A stretch of 33,887 bases of DNA from Myxococcota bacterium (lineage in GTDB: Bacteria > Myxococcota_C > UBA6777), in NCBI GenBank assembly GCA_963169055.1, contig CAUJFU010000253.1, forward strand, positions 1-33,887, given 5' to 3'. The notes below the pieces were generated by a model that saw only the letters and a list, made by a program, of their open reading frames with translations, was not told the origin of the DNA and searched no databases. The position numbers were made by a program, and so were the translations under genes. Position 1 is the stretch's first letter, and each line of letters starts with the position of its first letter. Below, one piece after another: positions 26,845 to 33,887 of the stretch.

Positions 26845-26922
26845 CTCACTCTCCACACATCGAAAGCATCCAACAGCAAACGCACACCGAACTCGGCACA
26901 AAGCACCGAGCCAAAAAGCGCT

Positions 26923-28536
26923 TTACGAAGCTGATGCGATCAAGCGCAACAACGCTTCGCGATCCATCGGTCGGTACGGGGGGAACGAACCCAAACGCCC
27001 CAGCAGACCTTGTTGGCGAAGCCATTGCAGCCTCGTTTGATAAGCGGCCCCATACAGGAGTTGAAGCGCGACGTCAACCACACGTCGATGTTCTTGTTGT
27101 GCGAGTGCGGAACCTTCCGTCCATGCGTTAAAAGCCCCCATCGCTGGCCCTGTCCAGATCTGATAATCCAGTTTGCGCGCAGGATCGCCTTGGTTGGCCC
27201 ACCGCGAAGACAAGCCCAAATACCAACGAAACACCAACGCCATCTTGTGCTTGGGATCTTGCTCAGCCCGTGTAAGCTGCGAGGCATCACGCGCTGCAAA
27301 GTACGCTTGGGTTTGTTCCCAGATCGCGTTCAATGGGGCTTGAAATATCTGCCGTTCCAACATCTCTCGATCTTTGGTAGGGATCGCTTCGAGGCTCGGA
27401 AAGTCCCGATACAACGAAAAGAGCTTGGCGGCACGCATCGCAAACATCGTTCCGCGCTTCAGGACTTGGACTTTGACTCCCATCTCAAACATATCCGCAG
27501 CGGGGGCCATGATCACATCCGCCTGCTCGGCTTGTGCAAGCAGCGCACGCACAACCTCTGAACTGCCCGATTCAACGCACGCTTGGTTGATCGAGCCTGT
27601 CACGATGTAGGCTGCGCCCATCGCAAACATCGCAGCCGCTGCATCGGGCGTTCCGATGCCACCTGCTGCGCCCACCCGCAAGATCTGCTTGCCTCCATAA
27701 TGGGCTTGCATCTGATCGCGCAACGCGCAGATCGTCGGAAACAACGACAGCGCGGGGCGATTGTCGGTATGCCCTCCCGAATCGGCTTCTGCGGTCACCT
27801 CGTCGGCCATCGGGATCTCGCTCGCCATCTGCGCTTGTTCGTGGCGCAAGAACCCTTCACGCACCAAGGTCTCCAACATCGCGCTTGGTGGGGGTGAAAA
27901 GAAACGCCGCGCTACTTCAACACGCGAGATCTTCGCCATCACACGCTGCGGCGTCTGAACGCGCCCATCTGCCAAACGCGAGATCCCCGCCACCCGAAAA
28001 CGCACCAGCGGCAAAGTCAGATCCATATACGCTGAGGCTTCGACAAAACGCACCCCTCGGCGCAAATACAGATCGACGGTCTCCGCTTCCATCTTCGGCT
28101 CGTTGGGGCTGTGGATCAGATTCATCCCAAACGGCGTCTTCAACATCTCCAAGCGCGCCAACGCCCGCTCGATCGTCGATATCTCCAAGCCTGCCGCTCC
28201 AAAATACCCCATCAATCCTGCCTGACTCAACGCTTGAACCATCTCCACCGAGGCGATCCCGTTCGCCATCGCCCCCGCAACATACGGATAGCGCACCCCA
28301 TACGCATCACAAAAAGAGGCATCTCCTAGATCCCGCATCGACAACGCAGGCAACACCCCCAACACAGGGAAGCCTCGACCTTCCGCCCCCTCGTGCCACA
28401 CGCCCCCTCGCGCCAAACACGCCTCTCCCTCTACATCCACCACACCATAACGCTGTGCGATATCTTCTAACGCTGCACGTTTTTCTTCATAACCCCTGAT
28501 CAAGATGCCTGATTCTTCCTGCCATCTTCCCTGCAA
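26923..28536 (-). CDS. pfaD: PfaD-type trans-acting enoyl reductase of the PUFA synthase
   Basis: 537 residues from TTG 28536, chosen for the AGGAG seven bases upstream. An in-frame TTG at 28590 and an ATG at 28572 lack a good Shine-Dalgarno. FMN-dependent TIM-barrel of the nitronate-monooxygenase/FabK group. Visible features are A-E-A-D-S-G-G-H-T-D-N-R-P at about 249-261, which carries the family's active-site His, the phosphate-binding A-G-G-I-G-T-P at 291-297, and T-G-S-I-N-Q at 313-318. The C-terminal part (about 370-537) is the PfaD-specific helical region. It reduces the enoyl thioester during those cycles that make saturated positions, working in trans on the PfaA ACPs. It is the first of the three synthase genes, as in myxobacteria, and ends 78 bases before the pfaA start. 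Confidence 0.93.
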   Translation of the reverse strand: MQGRWQEESGILIRGYEEKRAALEDIAQRYGVVDVEGEACLARGGVWHEGAEGRGFPVLGVLPALSMRDLGDASFCDAYGVRYPYVAGAMANGIASVEMVQALSQAGLMGYFGAAGLEISTIERALARLEMLKTPFGMNLIHSPNEPKMEAETVDLYLRRGVRFVEASAYMDLTLPLVRFRVAGISRLADGRVQTPQRVMAKISRVEVARRFFSPPPSAMLETLVREGFLRHEQAQMASEIPMADEVTAEADSGGHTDNRPALSLFPTICALRDQMQAHYGGKQILRVGAAGGIGTPDAAAAMFAMGAAYIVTGSINQACVESGSSEVVRALLAQAEQADVIMAPAADMFEMGVKVQVLKRGTMFAMRAAKLFSLYRDFPSLEAIPTKDREMLERQIFQAPLNAIWEQTQAYFAARDASQLTRAEQDPKHKMALVFRWYLGLSSRWANQGDPARKLDYQIWTGPAMGAFNAWTEGSALAQQEHRRVVDVALQLLYGAAYQTRLQWLRQQGLLGRLGSFPPYRPMDREALLRLIASAS

Positions 28537-28649
28537 GATCCGTCTCCTATCGTTTTGGGTACACTCTCCCATCCGACTTTTTGCTCGCAACCATCACGCC
28601 CAAGAACCAAGGAAAACCAAAGCAGAGCGGCTCCCCTCAGACCTTTCGC

Positions 28650-29861
28650 TCACGCCCCAAGCGACGGCAACATAGCACCCAAGGCTTGATCCAGATCTCG
28701 AATCAGATCCGCGACATCCTCGATCCCCACCGATAAGCGCAACAGTCCATCGGAGAGGCCCATCTCTGCACGCGCCCCTGCATCGACGTTGCGATGTGTC
28801 GTGGTGGCAGGGTGGGTGATCAGGCTCTTTGTGTCGCCAAGATTGTTCGAGATATCGATGATCTCTAATCGATCCATCACCCCGAAAGCTCCGACCTTAC
28901 CGCCCTTCACCACAAACGCAACCATTGTTCCCCCCGAACTCATCTGCCGTTGGGCGAGCTCGTATTGCGGATGGGACGGCAGCCCGGGATAGATGACTCG
29001 CTCGATCGCGGGTGACATCTCCAAATAACGCGCTATCGCCAGCGCATTCGCACAATGCCGCTCCACTCGCAACGGTAACGTTTCCAATCCTTTGAGCGCC
29101 AACCACGCATTAAACGGACTCATCGCAGGCCCGCTGTGTCGGTGAAATGGTGTGACAACCTCCTCAATAAACGGCTTGCTCCCCAAGATCGCCCCGCCCA
29201 AACTACGGCCTTGTCCGTCGATGTGCTTGGTCGTCGAATACACCACCACATCCGCCCCCAACACCAACGGATGCTGCAAGATCGGTGTTGCAAAGATATT
29301 GTCCACGATCACACACGCTCCGACTTCATGCGCCATCGCCGAAACCGCCGCGATATCCACCAACTCCAACGTCGGGTTGGAGGGCGATTCCAAAAACACA
29401 TACGCTGTCTTTTCTCCCAACGCCTTTTGCCACGCCCCCAGATCCCGACCATCCACCAACACCGTCTCGACTTGAAAACGCGGCAAGATCTGCGTGATGA
29501 TGTAGTGGCAAGAGCCAAACAACGCACGACTCGCCACCACCCGATCTCCCGGGCGAATCCCCGCCATCAACGAAACAAACACCGCTGCCATCCCGCTCGC
29601 CACCACCCGACAAGCCTCTGCACCTTCCATCATCCGAAGGCGTTCTTCCAACATCCCCTGTGTCGGCCCGCCATAACGCGCATACACATACCCCGGTGCT
29701 TCGCCTCGAAAACGCAACTCCGCTTCTTCGGCTGACTCGTAGCAAAACCCTGAATTCATATAGATCGCTTCGCTCGTCTCCCCGTACTCCGAGCGTTCCG
29801 TCCCTCCACGCACCAACTTCGTTGCCTGCCCCCACAAGCTCGTATCCGCATCTCGCTTCAT
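28650..29861 (-). CDS. metZ: O-succinylhomoserine sulfhydrylase-like PLP enzyme (MetZ)
   Basis: 403 residues from ATG 29861 (GAGG five bases upstream). A GTG directly before it is less likely. Cys/Met-metabolism PLP-dependent family, full length. The PLP lysine is Lys212 in S-T-T-K-H-I-D-G-Q-G-R, and the I-D-G-Q-G-R context is characteristic of MetZ rather than MetB or MetC. Other family landmarks are Y-A-R-Y-G-G-P-T, V-D-N-I-F-A-T-P and the C-terminal L-R-L-S-V-G-I-E. It makes homocysteine from O-succinylhomoserine and sulfide, in the cytoplasm. It starts 61 bases after the ATP-grasp gene and ends 113 bases before the pfaD start on the same strand, so it may share the transcript. Cystathionine gamma-synthase activity is the main alternative. 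Confidence 0.88.
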   Translation of the reverse strand: MKRDADTSLWGQATKLVRGGTERSEYGETSEAIYMNSGFCYESAEEAELRFRGEAPGYVYARYGGPTQGMLEERLRMMEGAEACRVVASGMAAVFVSLMAGIRPGDRVVASRALFGSCHYIITQILPRFQVETVLVDGRDLGAWQKALGEKTAYVFLESPSNPTLELVDIAAVSAMAHEVGACVIVDNIFATPILQHPLVLGADVVVYSTTKHIDGQGRSLGGAILGSKPFIEEVVTPFHRHSGPAMSPFNAWLALKGLETLPLRVERHCANALAIARYLEMSPAIERVIYPGLPSHPQYELAQRQMSSGGTMVAFVVKGGKVGAFGVMDRLEIIDISNNLGDTKSLITHPATTTHRNVDAGARAEMGLSDGLLRLSVGIEDVADLIRDLDQALGAMLPSLGA

Positions 29862-29922
29862 CACGCCCTCTGTATGTTTTACCGCTTTCCCAAAGCATTT
29901 ATGCGGTGGATCGGTTCTTTGA

Positions 29923-30819
29923 CTACGACCACCAGCGCCTCAACACCTCTGCAAAGCGATCCGCTGCGCCTGCGTCCATCCGAAAAAACAGTTCCGGCTC
30001 AAAGATTTCCAGCTCGATCAAGGTGAAGCCGTCCTCTTGTACGATCCCATCAACGCGGGCATAGAGCAATGTTTGTCCCACGCTGTCAAGTATCTTTTCT
30101 GCAACGTCCCGAACTTCTCGCTCCGCTTCCTCCGCACAAGCCCGCCCACCATGTTTGTCTTGCACGCGAAACTCTCCACCCTTCGGTACTTTTCGCACGC
30201 TATGGCTGTACTCCCCTCCAAAAAAGATCAGCGACCATTCGCCCTTGACTAGAACCTCAGGCAAAAACGGCTGCAACATCATCGCTTTTTCCGCCAACAA
30301 GGCCCGATAGCGCGGCGCAAAAGCCACCATCTCCGCCATCCCCAAACGGTACGTATCCAAACCACCTGCTGCGATCACAGGCTTCAAGACCACTTCTGAC
30401 CAACCCGCTTCAGACGCCACTTCGACCAGCGAACGCGGATCGTCTACATCCAAATACACCGTCGGGATCACTCGTGCGCCTCGACGCCCAAGCTCCGCAA
30501 GATACGTCTTTTCGATATTCCATCGCAACAACGCTGGATCATGCGCCACCCGCATCCCCGTCCCCGATAACGCCTCCAACCAACCCAAAAATCCAGCCGC
30601 ATCTTCTTGATAATCCCACGGTGTCCGCACCAAACACGCATCGCAATCCACACCCAGCGGATCATCCCGACGCCACACCAGCGGCTGCACTTCCACGCCT
30701 CGCCCCCGCAAGGCCCGCACCAAGTGCATATCATCCGCCGTCACCAACGGTGACTCCCCACTCCGAAAAGCCTCCCCTATCGTTTCGCACGTAATCCAGC
30801 CCAACTTTCGCAACACCAT
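29923..30819 (-). CDS. RimK-like ATP-grasp protein (DcsG-like)
   Basis: 298 residues from ATG 30819 (GAGAGG five bases upstream). A GTG at 30825 is an alternative. ATP-grasp fold: nucleotide-binding strand V-V-L-K-P-V-I-A-A-G-G at about 144-154, linker strand M-L-Q-P-F-L-P-E-V at about 185-193, and a metal-binding tail Y-A-R-V-D-G ... I-E-L-E-I-F-E-P-E at about 255-280. The nearest families I can place are the RimK/glutathione-synthetase-like ligases and the D-cycloserine-pathway DcsG type, which form amide bonds from a carboxylate and an amine using ATP. Substrates are unknown here. It heads the minus-strand gene run ending in the lipid cluster, but nothing ties it to lipid synthesis. Confidence 0.8.
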   Translation of the reverse strand: MVLRKLGWITCETIGEAFRSGESPLVTADDMHLVRALRGRGVEVQPLVWRRDDPLGVDCDACLVRTPWDYQEDAAGFLGWLEALSGTGMRVAHDPALLRWNIEKTYLAELGRRGARVIPTVYLDVDDPRSLVEVASEAGWSEVVLKPVIAAGGLDTYRLGMAEMVAFAPRYRALLAEKAMMLQPFLPEVLVKGEWSLIFFGGEYSHSVRKVPKGGEFRVQDKHGGRACAEEAEREVRDVAEKILDSVGQTLLYARVDGIVQEDGFTLIELEIFEPELFFRMDAGAADRFAEVLRRWWS

Positions 30820-30845
30820 CCGCACCTCTCACAGGTCTCTTTTGG

Positions 30846-30875
30846 TTGATAACAGACGCAGTTCTTTCCATTCAA
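30846..30875 (-). promoter_or_regulatory. Weak sigma70-like promoter candidate for the minus-strand run
   Basis: On the minus strand TTGAAT (30870-30875) is followed after 18 bases by TATCAA (30846-30851), about 27 bases ahead of the ATP-grasp start. Each hexamer matches the consensus at four of six positions. This is a weak candidate only. Confidence 0.2.
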
Positions 30876-30972
30876 CTATGATCTGAAATCGGTCTTCGAT
30901 AGCGACTGCCTTTCTTTTTGTCAATCAGTGAAGACTGATACGAAATCCGCCTGTTGTGTGCGCCAAAATGTA

Positions 30973-30995
30973 GGGGCAGACAGGTGTGGCTGCCC
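30973..30995. repeat. Short hairpin, possible dispersed palindrome
   Basis: GGGCAG (30974-30979) pairs with CTGCCC (30990-30995) around a 10-base loop, preceded by TGTAG. No T-run follows. It sits in the leader between the divergent ATP-grasp and thiC genes. Apart from this, the next repeat and the riboswitch I see nothing else in this 750-base gap. Confidence 0.35.
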
Positions 30996-31039
30996 AACCA
31001 CAGGGCGTTTACAACGGATCGCATTAACCCTTTGTGTAC

Positions 31040-31147
31040 TTCTCTCGGATATCGTATTACGCGGTGGGGCGGATGTTGTGGGGTTCTACCTCCGCGCCCT
31101 TAGCGCGGCTCCCGTGACCTCGTGCTGGCGAAAAGATCACTCTTTAC
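31040..31147 (+). repeat. Dispersed structured repeat copy A (upstream of thiC)
   Basis: Matches copy B after thiC and copy C inside pfaC. Shared blocks are TTCTCTC-GATA, TTACGC, TGTGGGGTTCTACC, ACCTCGT, and GGCGAA-AGATCACTCTTT. It can fold: GGGGT pairs with ACCTC around TCT, CGCGC (31093-31097) pairs with GCGCG (31103-31107), and GTGA pairs with TCAC (31137-31140). Positions of the stems are kept between copies while their bases differ. Confidence 0.6.
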
Positions 31148-31181
31148 ACGTTGAGGCGATCTCCCTACAATGCAGCCCGAC

Positions 31182-33636
<2,455 letters not shown>

Positions 33637-33637
<1 letters not shown>

Positions 33638-33742
33638 CTTCGGACAGAAGTGACGCCGTTGTTCTGTTTTGTGGGGTTCCACCCCATACGCGCCTTGTTA
33701 AGGTGGAAACCTCGTAGAGTCGAGGAGGATCGCTCTTTCTTT
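33637..33742 (+). repeat. Dispersed structured repeat copy B (downstream of thiC)
   Basis: Begins at the thiC stop codon. Shared with copy A: ACTTC, CGGA-A, TGACGC-GT, TTGTGGGGTTC-ACC, ACCTCGT, CGA, GATC-CTCTTT. Stems: TGGGGT (33672-33677) with ACCCCA (33681-33686), CCTT with AAGG around GTT, and CCTCG (33710-33714) with CGAGG (33721-33725). It may double as a processing or termination structure for thiC, though no T-rich tail directly follows a stem. Confidence 0.6.
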
Positions 33743-33763
33743 TGTCGCCCCCCCTCATTCCCC

Positions 33764-33877
33764 CCGTGAACAGGGGGAAGTTGGAGCAGGCAAAGACGAG
33801 CTCTCGTGCAAGCAGCGTGCGGCATGGAAAACCAAAACCTCGCTGCCTCCGACTTTCGCTCCCTCCCCTGTTCACGG
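33764..33877. repeat. Imperfect palindrome of about 114 bases with 13-base perfect ends (MITE-like)
   Basis: CCGTGAACAGGGG (33764-33776) is the exact reverse complement of CCCCTGTTCACGG (33865-33877). The match continues imperfectly inward (AGTTGGAGCAGGCA on the left arm against AGTCGGAGGCAG on the reversed right arm). The left end also forms a local hairpin TTCCCCC / GGGGGAA. No gene is visible inside. It could be a small non-autonomous mobile element or a large cruciform. Confidence 0.5.
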
Positions 33878-33887
33878 TCTTTGGCCT

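Overview
The window reads as a chromosomal piece of a Gram-negative secondary-metabolite producer, most likely a Myxococcota or other deltaproteobacterium-like lineage. The reasons are the gene order enoyl reductase / PfaA-type / PfaC-type with a built-in acyltransferase, which is the myxobacterial Pfa1-Pfa2-Pfa3 order, and the contractile-injection-type PAAR/LysM protein on the left. This assignment is inference; no rRNA or tRNA is present.

Region 1 (1-8559, + strand, visibly A+T-rich): six tightly packed genes. They are an unknown protein cut by the window edge, a single-pass membrane coiled-coil protein, a PAAR-like + LysM protein with a hydrophobic C-terminus, a calcineurin-like metallophosphoesterase that looks circularly permuted, and two secreted proteins. 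Three junctions are 4-base stop/start overlaps. This looks like a horizontally acquired module for cargo delivery or envelope interaction. Its overall function is unknown.

Region 2 (8512-28536, - strand, G+C-richer): in transcription order pfaD, pfaA, pfaC, oleA, oleBC. The first three build a polyunsaturated fatty-acid synthase: trans enoyl reductase; KS-MAT-ACP-ACP-KR-DH; KS-CLF-AT-DH-DH. The last two are head-to-head hydrocarbon enzymes: the OleA Claisen condensation enzyme, and a fusion of the OleB beta-lactone decarboxylase with the OleC beta-lactone synthetase. Both oleA-oleBC and pfaA-pfaC overlap by 4 bases, so the layout predicts that polyunsaturated acyl chains are made and joined by one co-expressed pathway, giving a long polyunsaturated hydrocarbon (or ketone or beta-lactone). 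OleD, a phosphopantetheinyl transferase, a thioesterase and the acylglycerol-phosphate acyltransferase of myxobacterial synthases are not in the window. This cluster is the most interesting system here. The interdomain linkers carry in-phase 24- and 36-base tandem repeats, and one linker contains a copy of a dispersed structured repeat.

Region 3 (28650-30819, - strand): metZ and a RimK-like ATP-grasp gene, lying just upstream of pfaD with about 60-110-base gaps, possibly the head of the same transcript.

Region 4 (30820-33887, + strand): a long leader with a probable TPP riboswitch, then thiC. A roughly 105-base repeat stands on each side of the riboswitch-thiC unit, and a third copy lies inside pfaC. 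A roughly 114-base imperfect palindrome ends the window.
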